This document shows, piece after piece, positions 1 through 6,777 of a DNA stretch of 33,978 nucleotides. A model generated the notes under the pieces. It saw nothing but the letters and a program-made list of their open reading frames with translations. It searched no databases and was not told the DNA's origin. The stretch's first letter is position 1; every line of letters begins with the position of its first letter. This DNA is from Minisyncoccota bacterium (GTDB lineage: Bacteria > Patescibacteriota > Minisyncoccia > Phycocordibacterales > UBA9973), in NCBI GenBank assembly GCA_025453495.1, contig JALOQM010000007.1, positions 1 through 33,978 on the forward strand. Direction: 5' to 3'. The position numbers and the translations under genes are program-made.

Positions 1-77
1 GCTCCCGCGAGCGAGGCCGCGAGCGAGGCGCCGATTGCGCCGGGGCCGACGATGGCGACGCGGCTCAGGGCAGGCAT
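1..77 (-). CDS. N-terminal fragment of a ketopantoate reductase-like NAD(P)-binding protein (probably foreign contig end)
   Basis: On the minus strand an ATG at 77 opens a frame that runs off the window edge after 25 codons. It reads MPALSRVAIVGPGAIG followed by an Ala/Leu-rich helix. The GxGxxG motif (GPGAIG, residues 11-16) straight after a beta strand is the dinucleotide-binding start typical of 2-dehydropantoate 2-reductase (PanE/ApbA); other Rossmann enzymes are possible. By my count 60 of 77 bases are G or C, while the rest of the window is A+T-rich. The piece abuts the middle of an unrelated plus-strand gene with no spacer. I infer that it comes from another, GC-rich genome and was joined during library preparation or assembly. 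Confidence 0.5.
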   Translation of the reverse strand, partial: MPALSRVAIVGPGAIGASLAASLAG

Positions 78-85
78 CGTGGGGC

Positions 86-343
86 GAGCTTACTGTCAAA
101 GAGGGTGTAGTGGTATCTGGTCCAACTATCCTTACTGCGGGACAAGGAGATCGTGTCATAATAAAAGTCATATCAGATGCTCCTGATACACTCTACGTAT
201 CTGGCTATGATGTCTCTACTGATCTCGTCAAGAATGTAGAAGGCGGTATAATTTTCTACGCAGCGACAACCGGCAGATTTGCACTTGAACTTCAAAATGC
301 ACAGACGCCTCTTGGTACACTCGAAGTATTACCTCGAGAATAA
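86..343 (+). CDS. Cupredoxin-like domain protein, 5'-truncated
   Basis: The open frame ends in TAA at 341-343. The recognisable part begins near ELTVKEG (86) and covers about 85 residues. It follows the cupredoxin-fold pattern of small exported proteins related to the EfeO cupredoxin domain: 'tagqGDRVIIKVISDAPDTLYVSGYD', then a 'GRFALEL' strand and a 'LGTLEVLP' end. In copper-binding members the central segment usually reads like HVHGYD. Here it is YVSGYD, so the usual His ligands are missing and copper binding is doubtful. The true N-terminus, normally a signal peptide or lipobox, is lost at the GC-rich junction near 78-88. The in-frame extension upstream (RRGRRWRRGSG) is junction artefact. 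A terminator follows. Confidence 0.6.
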   Translation, partial: ELTVKEGVVVSGPTILTAGQGDRVIIKVISDAPDTLYVSGYDVSTDLVKNVEGGIIFYAATTGRFALELQNAQTPLGTLEVLPRE

Positions 344-359
344 TCTGCAAGAATTTCAA

Positions 360-394
360 AAAACGCCACTTTTCTGATACAAAGGGGTGTTTTT
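360..394 (+). terminator. Rho-independent terminator after the cupredoxin-like gene
   Basis: AAAACGCCACTTT (360-372) pairs with AAAGGGGTGTTTT, with one G.U and one A.G mismatch, and a T-tract runs to 396. It lies 17 bases after the stop codon. Confidence 0.7.
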
Positions 395-465
395 TTGTTT
401 GATTATATTGAGAAAGATTTCTGTGGTATACTCGAGGCACTTAGTAATAATAATCGTATCGTTAT

Positions 466-699
466 ATGAAACCAGTCACAATATACAGTACTCCAACATG
501 CATCTATTGCAATATTGCCAAGAATTTCTTTAAGGAAAACAATATTGCCTATGAAGAGTACAATGTCGCTACCGATATGGAGAAGCGCAAAGAGATGGTC
601 GAAAAAAGTGGACAGATGGGAGTGCCGGTCATTATGATCGGCGAGGATGTTGTTGTCGGTTTCAATAAGCCACAGGTGTCTGCACTGCTTGGGCTGTAA
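466..699 (+). CDS. Glutaredoxin-like thiol-disulfide oxidoreductase
   Basis: This 77-residue protein is a single thioredoxin-fold domain of normal glutaredoxin/NrdH size. The redox motif CIYC is at residues 12-15 after the first strand (VTIYSTPT). The cis-proline loop GVPV (Pro54) and a GF-containing C-terminal segment are in place. It should transfer reducing equivalents to protein disulfides or ribonucleotide reductase in the cytoplasm; the substrate cannot be told from the sequence. A TATACT box at 427-432 lies 33 bases upstream, so this gene has a short leader. It stands alone between two terminators and is probably monocistronic. Confidence 0.85.
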   Translation: MKPVTIYSTPTCIYCNIAKNFFKENNIAYEEYNVATDMEKRKEMVEKSGQMGVPVIMIGEDVVVGFNKPQVSALLGL

Positions 700-722
700 T
701 TTCCTCTCAAATACTGTATGAT

Positions 723-749
723 AAAAAGCGCCGTAACGAGGCGTTTTTT
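723..749 (+). terminator. Rho-independent terminator after the glutaredoxin gene
   Basis: AAAAAGCGCC (723-732) pairs with GGCGTTTTTT (740-749), with one G.U pair and a 7-base loop. Confidence 0.8.
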
Positions 750-758
750 ATATAGTTT

Positions 759-830
759 GTCTCCGTAGTTAAATGGATATAACAACTCCGTCCTAAGGAG
801 TAATTGTAGGTTCGATTCCTGCCGGAGACA
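759..830 (+). tRNA. tRNA-Arg (anticodon CCT)
   Basis: The acceptor stem GTCTCCG/CGGAGAC is fully paired (759-765 with 823-829) and the discriminator is A830. The anticodon stem ACTCC/GGAGT closes the loop GTCCTAA, with anticodon CCT at 792-794, reading AGG codons. The T-arm GTAGG-TTCGATT-CCTGC has one wobble pair. CCA is not encoded. G at position 32 of the anticodon loop is unusual. Confidence 0.93.
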
Positions 831-936
831 CCCTAGCCCCGACGATAGTCGGGGAGCAGACACTGGTCGGCTTTCTGTGGAGAGAATTCCAGTATGAGAG
901 CAAAGCTCCATACGGGATAGGGCATCTCCATAAAAA
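831..936. other. Structured intergenic stretch between tRNA-Arg and a minus-strand terminator
   Basis: No convincing gene. It holds a perfect 7-bp hairpin CCCCGAC-GATA-GTCGGGG (837-854). It also holds a hairpin near 893-914 (GTATG.GAGC pairing with GCTCCATAC, one bulge) enclosed by a possible TGGAGA/TCTCCA stem. A 32-codon minus-strand frame (833-931) crosses it but lies beyond the terminator of the upstream minus gene. A structured RNA or a degraded spacer are both possible. Confidence 0.35.
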
Positions 937-962
937 AGAGGGTTTGCTTTCGCAAACCCTCT
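937..962 (-). terminator. Rho-independent terminator of the minus-strand gene at 1016-1924
   Basis: GAGGGTTTGC/GCAAACCCTC is a perfect 10-bp stem (11 with the closing A-T) with loop TTTC. On the minus strand it is followed by six T residues (forward A932-A937). Confidence 0.88.
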
Positions 963-963
963 C

Positions 964-1013
964 AAGGATTCAAGGATCAAGAATTCAAAAGACTCAAGAC
1001 CTCAAAGTTCAAA
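964..1013. repeat. Degenerate TCAAG/TTCAA short tandem repeat
   Basis: About eight imperfect units of the form TTCAAG or TCAAGA occur in roughly 50 bases, just after the stop codon of the minus-strand gene and before its terminator. The repeat may come from slippage; no function is evident. Confidence 0.5.
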
Positions 1014-1015
1014 CA

Positions 1016-1924
1016 TCACTTCTGCGGAACGAAAGCGGACACAGAGCCACAGTAAGCGCTGGCAATCGACACATCGTAGGCGCCGAACCCGAGCCCGCCG
1101 TCATGGAAGCGGAAGATCGGAGACTCCGAGAAGCCGCCATCCGCATTCGGAGCGAACTCATCACCTGCACAGTCGGTATCCAGTTCTTCCCAACGAACGT
1201 AGCGTTCGGGGTGAATCAGAGCCATACAGCCGATAGCGAATGCACCTAAGCCAAATTCGTTGCTTGCGAAGGTTTCCCTTGCCCTGCGAACGGATTTGCC
1301 ACGGTGACGCATACCGTACTGTACTGCGATAATCAGAATGTCGCCTGTTTGTTCAGCTTCCAGGTGTTCCAGGAAGTCAACAGTGCGTGCATGCTGGCGG
1401 AGTTTGTTGGGTACGATTTCACCATTGCGGTAGTTTGTAAAGATACGGCTGTCGGTTAATTTCATGTGTACCAGTTTTACTGCTTCGCAATACTGCTCGG
1501 CTTTGTCCGTAATTGCAGGAAACTGCTTTGTGGCAACTGCAGACACTTTCGGGATAGCGAACCATCCTTCAGAGCCTTCGGGAAGCGTAGGCAAGTTTTT
1601 GGCAAATTCCAATGCCTGTGTCGGATCAAGTCCGAACATGGTAGCAATGGTTTTCACCTGTTCTGCAATCGGTTTCGGACCCTTGTACTCTTTGGGGTAG
1701 GTGTAGTTTGAGGACACCACCTCATTGGCGTACTGGTTTGTAGCCGAATGCTTTTGAATTAGATCGCCAAGCTCTTTCCAGAACTCACGGCTTTCGTTAA
1801 GGCGTTGTGCGGAACCATCAGCTCCGTCAGTCAGTTGTTGTTTGTTGTACACAGCACGCCATTTCGCTGTGGCATCAAGACCCTTAGGGTCATCTGACGT
1901 GATCAACTTTTTAGTCGTCATCAT
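1016..1924 (-). CDS. Unassigned soluble protein, strongly expressed by its signals
   Basis: I do not recognise this family. The protein is 303 residues if it starts at the ATG at 1924 (MMTTKKLITSDD); a second ATG follows at 1921. I chose 1924 because AAGGAAATAAG, a good Shine-Dalgarno, lies just upstream and the promoter -10 (2008-2013) rules out the longer frame. There is no signal peptide or membrane segment. Pro/Gly-rich and acidic stretches alternate, with an RRARETF patch near residue 210 and a Gly-rich C-terminal part ending in Gln-Lys. Cysteines are few. It has its own consensus promoter, a structured leader and a strong terminator, so it is monocistronic. Codon use looks more G+C-rich than in neighbouring genes. 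Function unknown. Confidence 0.75.
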   Translation of the reverse strand: MMTTKKLITSDDPKGLDATAKWRAVYNKQQLTDGADGSAQRLNESREFWKELGDLIQKHSATNQYANEVVSSNYTYPKEYKGPKPIAEQVKTIATMFGLDPTQALEFAKNLPTLPEGSEGWFAIPKVSAVATKQFPAITDKAEQYCEAVKLVHMKLTDSRIFTNYRNGEIVPNKLRQHARTVDFLEHLEAEQTGDILIIAVQYGMRHRGKSVRRARETFASNEFGLGAFAIGCMALIHPERYVRWEELDTDCAGDEFAPNADGGFSESPIFRFHDGGLGFGAYDVSIASAYCGSVSAFVPQK

Positions 1925-1949
1925 CTTATTTCCTTTTGATTTGAAAGAA

Positions 1950-1992
1950 CTGGGTCCCGACACCCAGCCTAGAAAGTTAGATAGAGGTCGGG
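1950..1992 (-). promoter_or_regulatory. Structured 5' leader with competing helices or pseudoknot
   Basis: In the roughly 77-base leader of the 1016-1924 gene, CTGGGT and ACCCAG (1967-1962 and 1955-1950, read on the minus strand) form a 6-bp hairpin. Its whole loop is GTCGGG (1961-1956). An upstream CCCGAC (1992-1987) is perfectly complementary to that loop. The two helices either exclude each other or form a tight H-type pseudoknot; there are no linker bases on the 3' side, which favours a switch. The Shine-Dalgarno lies about 20 bases downstream. Confidence 0.45.
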
Positions 1993-2007
1993 TATCGTTA
2001 CTTAACA

Positions 2008-2036
2008 AATATAGCACAAATTGATTTAAATGTCAA
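2008..2036 (-). promoter_or_regulatory. Consensus sigma-70-type promoter for the 1016-1924 gene
   Basis: Read on the minus strand: TTGACA (2036-2031), a 17-base spacer, then TATATT (2013-2008) preceded by TGC as an extended -10. The predicted transcript start is near 2001. A second TTGACA sits directly upstream (2042-2037). This is the closest match to consensus in the window. Confidence 0.85.
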
Positions 2037-2063
2037 TGTCAAAAAACGTTTTGGTATATACTC

Positions 2064-2159
2064 TTATATTCCTAATTTATTTAATTCCTCAGTGTATTTT
2101 TCACAAATCTCAGCAACTTTTATCTCAGGATCATCTTCAATATCGGAGGTGAAAAACCA
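2064..2159 (-). pseudogene. C-terminal remnant of an unknown protein
   Basis: A minus-strand frame encodes 31 residues (WFFTSDIEDDPEIKVAEICE and on to a TAA). It has protein-like composition but no start codon, and a stop lies two codons upstream. It looks like the tail of a degraded gene. The parent family is not recognisable. Confidence 0.3.
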
Positions 2160-2211
2160 AATTTAGATTTCTATGATAATCAAAAATAAATATATTTTGA
2201 GAAATATATAG

Positions 2212-2229
2212 ACCCGCTTTAATGTGGGT
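2212..2229. terminator. Weak hairpin downstream of recG
   Basis: ACCCGC/GTGGGT (one G.U pair, 6-base loop) lies 30 bases beyond the recG stop. The better T-tract is on the plus strand, where no gene ends; on the minus strand it is followed by CTATATATTT. It may end recG transcription weakly. Confidence 0.35.
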
Positions 2230-2260
2230 TTCTGTTTTTACTATTTTTCTAAATCAACTC

Positions 2261-4420
2261 TTATTCAAAGTGTATATTCTTTTTCTTGGCTGCAAGTTCT
2301 TGGTGTAGTCGAGGATAGAGGCTAAGTGTCTCGTCTTCTGAGATGAGCACCTCTGCTTCTTTGCGCGCCGCTTGGACGAGTTTTAAGTTTTTGAGTGCTT
2401 CCATGCCAATATCTGATATACCCCATTGTTTCGCGCCCGCAAGATCACCCGCGCCACGTTGTGCAAGGTCGAGCTCCGCAAGCTCGAATCCGTTCTTGGC
2501 TTTGACGAGCGCACTCAATCGCTCGAGTGACTTTTTTGTTTTTGCATCAGAGAAGATATAGCAATACGCTTGGTGTTCACTACGGACGACACGCCCACGG
2601 AGTTGATGTAGTTGGGCAAGACCGAATCGTTCTGCACCTTCGATTATGATAATTGTTGCATTTGGGACATTCACACCAACTTCGATAACTGAAGTCGCCA
2701 CAAGTATATCTATGTCACCTTCGACAAATTCTTTCATCACTTTTTCTTTCCTCTCTTTACTCATCTTGCTATGGAGTATTTCGATGCGCTCGCTTGTAAA
2801 AATGTCTTCGCGTAAGCGCTTTGCCTCGGTGATGACTGATTTTGCAAGAATAGTACTCTGCTTTTCGGGATCTGGTTCATCAATGCGGGGACAAATCACA
2901 TATGCTTGCCGGCCGGCTTTTATCTCAGCACGGATTTTTGCATATGCGTCGTTTCTTTTTTCTTGTGTGACAATTTCAGTAATGATTCGTTTTCTCCCTG
3001 CCGGCATCTCGTCTATGAGCGAAAGGTCAAGGTCTCCGTATGCGGTAAGTGCAAGTGTACGGGGTATCGGTGTCGCTGTCATAGAAAGAAAATGTGGAGC
3101 GAATCCTTCTTTTCTTGCAAGTGTGGCGCGTTGATTTGTCCCGAATCGATGTTGTTCATCTATAATGACAAGGGCAAGATGTTTGAATTGCACTGACTTT
3201 TGGATGAGTGCATGCGTACCAAAGAGGATGGGTATATCTCCGCCTTTGACCCATTTTAAGAGCTGTGTTCGAGAGATATCAGTCCAAGAATCTGGATTGA
3301 TCTTTGAGGGGAATTTACGTGCTGTTTTGCCGGTAATGAGACCGACTGAGATACCGAGGTGTTTGAAGTACTTGATGAATGATTCAAAATGCTGCGCTGC
3401 GAGTATTTCTGTCGGTGCCATATATGCTACTTGGAGATTGCCAAAGCGATTGCTCTCCGGATGACCACTGACCACAGCATGTGCAGCGATAGCAGCGACA
3501 AGTGTTTTCCCAGATCCGACATCACCTTCAAGGAGACGCGACATAGGAACATCTTTTTTGAGATCAGAAAGTATCGTTTCTGCAGCACTATATTGTGCCT
3601 TCGTGGGAGCAAAAGGGAATCTTTGTATAAAAGCAGCTGTTTCTGTATCTTCGGCTCTGACGCGAAATGCTTTGTTTTTTCTAAAATGCGCACGCTCTTT
3701 TTGGCGGGCAAGCTGCATGAACAATACTTCTTCAAAAGCGAAACGCTTGCGTGCAGCAATTGCATCAGACTGTCGTTTGGGTGTATGTATGAAGACGATA
3801 GCTGCAGTGAGAGAAGGAAGATTGTACTTTTCTACGATAGACTCAGGCAAATAGTCTTCGAGCTCTTTTTGCGTTTCTGCGGCAAGTATTTTTTTGATTT
3901 TGTGTGCAATCCAGGTTGAGCTAATACCTTTTGTCTCAGGGTAGATTGCAAGTAGTTCATTTCCCGAAGGATCATCTGATTTCGCAAAAAGTGAATTTTT
4001 CTCATCAATCAATGTATCCGCGCCCCCGAGTTCAGGATTTGCCATGTATATACCATTTGTATTGCCACTTATCTTTCCAGAGAGTTTCACAATAGCGCCA
4101 ACAGTGAGCATTTTGCTCATGTATGCTTGATTGAACCATAGTACTTTGAGTTTGCCGCTCGCATCCTCAATCGTCGCTTCTCCCATTGGTATCCGCTTTT
4201 TCCATGCTTTACGTAGTCCAGTCTTTGTCACTTTGCCAAATACTGTTGCGGTGTCACCTGCAGCAAGCTCTCCGATCTGCTTTGCGTCACCAGCACTCGC
4301 ATACCGCGCTGGGAAATAAAAGAGAAGATCTCGCACGGTAAAAAGGCAAAGTTTAGTCAATGCCTTTTTTTGTATATCATCTATGCGAAAGGTTTTGATA
4401 AGTAAGTCGTTGAGTTGCAC
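2261..4420 (-). CDS. recG: ATP-dependent DNA helicase RecG
   Basis: The 719-residue protein is full length for RecG, which regresses stalled forks and migrates Holliday junctions. The N-terminal wedge/OB region spans about 1-150 (helix-hairpin-like start, then 'TVFGKVTKTG' strands). Helicase motif I is GDVGSGKT (299-306), motif II is DEQH (421-424) and motif III is TAT (448-450), with the RecG-typical PIPRTLALTAYGDLDLS after it. The second RecA domain holds 'ILVATSVIEVGVNVP' and 'QLRGRVVRS' (QxxGRVGR-like, with V for G). The C-terminal 'GAGDLAGAKQWG' block is also typical. The start is GTG at 4420: TATACT (4432-4427) ends six bases upstream, so the transcript is probably leaderless. It stands alone. 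Confidence 0.96.
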   Translation of the reverse strand: MQLNDLLIKTFRIDDIQKKALTKLCLFTVRDLLFYFPARYASAGDAKQIGELAAGDTATVFGKVTKTGLRKAWKKRIPMGEATIEDASGKLKVLWFNQAYMSKMLTVGAIVKLSGKISGNTNGIYMANPELGGADTLIDEKNSLFAKSDDPSGNELLAIYPETKGISSTWIAHKIKKILAAETQKELEDYLPESIVEKYNLPSLTAAIVFIHTPKRQSDAIAARKRFAFEEVLFMQLARQKERAHFRKNKAFRVRAEDTETAAFIQRFPFAPTKAQYSAAETILSDLKKDVPMSRLLEGDVGSGKTLVAAIAAHAVVSGHPESNRFGNLQVAYMAPTEILAAQHFESFIKYFKHLGISVGLITGKTARKFPSKINPDSWTDISRTQLLKWVKGGDIPILFGTHALIQKSVQFKHLALVIIDEQHRFGTNQRATLARKEGFAPHFLSMTATPIPRTLALTAYGDLDLSLIDEMPAGRKRIITEIVTQEKRNDAYAKIRAEIKAGRQAYVICPRIDEPDPEKQSTILAKSVITEAKRLREDIFTSERIEILHSKMSKERKEKVMKEFVEGDIDILVATSVIEVGVNVPNATIIIIEGAERFGLAQLHQLRGRVVRSEHQAYCYIFSDAKTKKSLERLSALVKAKNGFELAELDLAQRGAGDLAGAKQWGISDIGMEALKNLKLVQAARKEAEVLISEDETLSLYPRLHQELAAKKKNIHFE

Positions 4421-4426
4421 AGGAAT

Positions 4427-4432
4427 AGTATA
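4427..4432 (-). promoter_or_regulatory. Extended -10 element of recG
   Basis: TGC-TATACT on the minus strand, with six bases between it and the GTG start. This places the transcript start at or next to the start codon. No clear -35 is seen. Confidence 0.6.
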
Positions 4433-4554
4433 GCAATCAAAGTATGGTTTTTTAGTATCCTGTAATTATGAGTAAGGAAGTTGGGATTGTCTTGTTGCAC
4501 AGGAGTGCTGCATAGTACTACACCAAACGACAATAGATTTATGAGGGATTTAGA

Positions 4555-4631
4555 ATAAAAAAGCCCGAACGACGAATCGTTCGGGCTTGAAAAGAATTAC
4601 CTACCACTTAGAAACAGAAAAGCTAGGACTG
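4555..4631 (-). ncRNA. Candidate small RNA of about 75 nt
   Basis: A promoter (4666-4637) and a strong intrinsic terminator (4588-4561) face the same way on the minus strand, about 70 bases apart, with no credible ORF between them. The body is unstructured and U-rich (GTGGTAGGTAATTCTTTTC just before the terminator stem), like trans-acting small RNAs. It lies between the terminator of the response regulator gene and recG. I do not recognise a known RNA family. Confidence 0.5.
4561..4588 (-). terminator. Terminator of the candidate small RNA
   Basis: AAGCCCGAACGA/TCGTTCGGGCTT is a perfect 12-bp stem with a 4-base loop. On the minus strand it runs into TTTTATTC. Confidence 0.85.
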
Positions 4632-4636
4632 CGACA

Positions 4637-4666
4637 AATGTAGCACAGTTATTGCTTCTCCGTCAA
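4637..4666 (-). promoter_or_regulatory. Promoter of the candidate small RNA
   Basis: TTGACG (4666-4661), an 18-base spacer, then TACATT (4642-4637) preceded by TGTGC. The block TGTGCTACATTTG closely matches TGTGCTATATTTG in the promoter of the 1016-1924 gene. Confidence 0.6.
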
Positions 4667-4684
4667 TTATCACGGAAATAAAAA

Positions 4685-4698
4685 ACCGCCTAAGCGGT
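4685..4698 (-). terminator. Terminator of the response regulator gene
   Basis: ACCGC-CTAA-GCGGT hairpin, followed on the minus strand by TTTTTATTT. It lies about 64 bases after the response regulator stop. The stem is short. Confidence 0.6.
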
Positions 4699-4761
4699 AT
4701 TGTATTATCCTTCGGCTGGTTTGGCTAAGCTCACCACAAGAAGCTCAGGATGTAGCTCCAC

Positions 4762-5136
4762 TTATTTCCCGATAGTCTGAGTTATTTTTTCTGACAATTC
4801 ATCAAGTGTGAAATTTGCTTTGATCATGAATTCTTTAACACCGAGATCTTGTGCACGTTTGATATCTTTTTCCTCAGAGAGATTTGAGAAGATGATTTTT
4901 GGAACGTCTTTTACATTTTCACGCGCCTGGATTTCCTTGAGTATTTCAAATCCATCGACGCCAGGGAGTAGGAGATCAAGAAGAAAAAGATCTGGTACAA
5001 GACCACCATCAAGCAATGCAAAAGCCTCTTTGCTATTTTGCGCACCAAAGACGGCATATCCTTCGCTTTGTAGTTTGCGTGATGCAAGTCCTTGAAGGAA
5101 ACTGTCATCTTCAACAATGAGAATTTGTTTTGCCAT
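4762..5136 (-). CDS. Single-domain response regulator (CheY-like receiver)
   Basis: The 124-residue protein is one receiver domain with no output domain. The acidic pair is Asp10-Asp11, the phosphoacceptor is Asp54 in 'PDLFLLDLLLPGVDG', the switch Ser84 is in IIFSN, and the conserved Lys106 is in MIKAN. It follows the histidine kinase gene on the same strand by 39 bases and is the obvious partner. It also has its own TATACT box (5150-5145), eight bases before the ATG at 5136; the six-codon upstream extension would overlap that box, so I reject it. Such stand-alone receivers act by protein contact, for example on motility or pilus motors. The type IV pilus genes here are possible but unproven targets. 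Confidence 0.9.
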   Translation of the reverse strand: MAKQILIVEDDSFLQGLASRKLQSEGYAVFGAQNSKEAFALLDGGLVPDLFLLDLLLPGVDGFEILKEIQARENVKDVPKIIFSNLSEEKDIKRAQDLGVKEFMIKANFTLDELSEKITQTIGK

Positions 5137-5175
5137 ATACAAGAAGTATAGCAAGTATTAGAGACCCTGCAATCA

Positions 5176-5931
5176 CTACCGGGCTACTGGAATAGTAAAA
5201 TGGAATGTTGTGCCTCTTTTTTGCTGGCTTTCAAACCAAATAGAGCCACCGTGCTCTTCAATAATATGTCTTGTCATGTAGAGCCCAAGACCGGTGCCAG
5301 TCTTTGACTTTGATTTTGCGTTTTCTGCTCGAAAAAAACGCTCAAATATCTTGCTTTTGTCGTGCTCGCTGATCCCAATACCGGTATCTACTACTTGTAT
5401 TTCAAGGAAATCTCCAGACTGCTTTGCAGTGATAGTGATAGAGCCACCGCTCTTGCCATATTTGAGAGCATTTTCTATGAGGTTTTGTAGGACGATGCGT
5501 ATCTTGTCACTATCCATGAGTACTTTTGGTATTCGTTCAGTCGGCTTTTTGAGTTCGATGTGTATATCGTATTTAAATGCTTCACCAGAGAAATCAATGA
5601 GTGTGTCTTGTATCAACGCGACAATATCGCCTTCTTTAAAAGTATATGTATCACGGAGATTGCCATTCTTATTTGCTTCAAGTACACCTGATACGAGATA
5701 GATCATTCGCTCTGTACGATCGTAGATTTTTTGGACATACTTTTTTTCATCATGCGTAAGCGTGCCTATATCACCATCGAGAAGCATTTTGAGTACCCAT
5801 TTTATCGCGGTGAGAGAAGTGCGCAGTTGGTGTACATTTGCCGAAACGATATCTTTGCGTCGAGCAATTTCCTCCTTGAGCTTTTTGTTTTCTCGAGCAA
5901 GGTGTACAAAGGAGAGTACTTTTTTGAACAT
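5176..5931 (-). CDS. Cytoplasmic sensor histidine kinase without a recognisable sensor domain
   Basis: The 251-residue protein starts at ATG 5931, chosen because TATACT (5944-5939) ends seven bases upstream. A short basic/coiled helix (residues 12-26) leads straight into a HisKA dimerisation domain with His34 in NVHQLRTSLTAI. The usual SHELRTPL is altered: Gln replaces Glu after the His, and Ser replaces the Pro. The HATPase_c domain follows: N-box LIENALKYG (Asn154), G1 DTGIG (182-186), F-box FERFF (196-200) and G2 GTGLGL (212-217). There is no transmembrane segment, PAS or GAF domain, so the signal must come from a partner or the cytoplasm. It is transcribed with, or ahead of, the receiver gene downstream. 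Confidence 0.92.
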   Translation of the reverse strand: MFKKVLSFVHLARENKKLKEEIARRKDIVSANVHQLRTSLTAIKWVLKMLLDGDIGTLTHDEKKYVQKIYDRTERMIYLVSGVLEANKNGNLRDTYTFKEGDIVALIQDTLIDFSGEAFKYDIHIELKKPTERIPKVLMDSDKIRIVLQNLIENALKYGKSGGSITITAKQSGDFLEIQVVDTGIGISEHDKSKIFERFFRAENAKSKSKTGTGLGLYMTRHIIEEHGGSIWFESQQKRGTTFHFTIPVAR

Positions 5932-6021
5932 ATAGGACAGTATAATACGTTTTGCGACGTATCGCACTCGTCGAAACTAAAGTTTTCTTTTATTGCTATT
6001 TTTGCTATACTATTGTCTGTT

Positions 6022-6774
6022 ATGAAACAAATGCGTTTTTTGGTGTTTTCTATAGTGTTCGGTGTGTTTCTGCTTACTACAGTAGCTGTTCATGCGCAAA
6101 ACTCTGCTGAGGCGACTACTCAAGTTACTGCTCTAGAAGAGACACCAGTAATACTTCCTACTAATCCTTTTTATTTTACGAAAGAGCTTGTCCGTGACGT
6201 CCGCAGGTTTTTTACATTTGGTAGAGTAAACAAAGCGATCTATGAGCTCAAAGTTACTGATGAGAAAGCACTTGAGGTGCGTGAGCTTGAGAAGATCAGT
6301 CCTGATAATGCACCTGCACTTAATAAAGCAATACAAAACTACAATGAAGACGTCGCTCGTTTGAAGGTTCGCCTTGAATCGATCAATGAAACCTCACAAG
6401 ATGAGCGTGTCGACAAATTACTCAACACACTTACCAAGCAAACGCTCCGCCATGTCGAGCTCCTTGGTGAACTCAAAGACAATACCGCGATTACTGAGTC
6501 AGTAGAAATAGCTGAATCCTCTATGCGAGATACAGTGACAAGCGCGGTAATAAAACTTGATACTCCCGAAAAAATCGAAGTACGTCTTGAGAAAGCGATT
6601 GAAGCACAGCCAACGGAAACAGCTATTGAAGAGAAAAAAGCGATACTGCTCAATGTGCAGACACGCGCTGCTCTCTCGCCGGTAACTGATGGAGGAACAG
6701 AAACTAAGACTGAAGAAGAGGGAAGTAGTGTGTCAGAGATTACAGCTCCATTACTATTTGATAGAATCCAATAA
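6022..6774 (+). CDS. Exported DUF5667-type protein
   Basis: This 250-residue protein has an N-terminal signal peptide (basic MKQMR, hydrophobic 6-22, then VHAQN). A segment PTNPFYFTKELVRDVRRFFT (about 48-67) then leads into charged amphipathic helices, the layout of the DUF5667 domain found in secreted proteins of Patescibacteria and Gram-positives. The C-terminus is acidic and Thr/Glu-rich. Function is unknown; it is likely an extracytoplasmic coiled-coil protein. The start is ATG 6022, 10 bases after TATACT (6006-6011). It diverges from the histidine kinase gene with only 90 bases between start codons, so the two promoter regions overlap. The DUF1653 gene follows after 3 bases and is probably co-transcribed. 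Confidence 0.72.
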   Translation: MKQMRFLVFSIVFGVFLLTTVAVHAQNSAEATTQVTALEETPVILPTNPFYFTKELVRDVRRFFTFGRVNKAIYELKVTDEKALEVRELEKISPDNAPALNKAIQNYNEDVARLKVRLESINETSQDERVDKLLNTLTKQTLRHVELLGELKDNTAITESVEIAESSMRDTVTSAVIKLDTPEKIEVRLEKAIEAQPTETAIEEKKAILLNVQTRAALSPVTDGGTETKTEEEGSSVSEITAPLLFDRIQ

Positions 6775-6777
6775 GCT

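Noticed and set aside
833-931. A 32-codon minus-strand ORF (MEMPYPVWSFALILEF and on) abutting tRNA-Arg
   Set aside because: It lies beyond the terminator of the upstream minus gene, has no promoter or ribosome binding site, and coincides with hairpin sequence.
1464-1711. Plus-strand ORFs antisense to the 1016-1924 gene
   Set aside because: They are shadow frames of a gene with clear promoter, Shine-Dalgarno and terminator on the minus strand.
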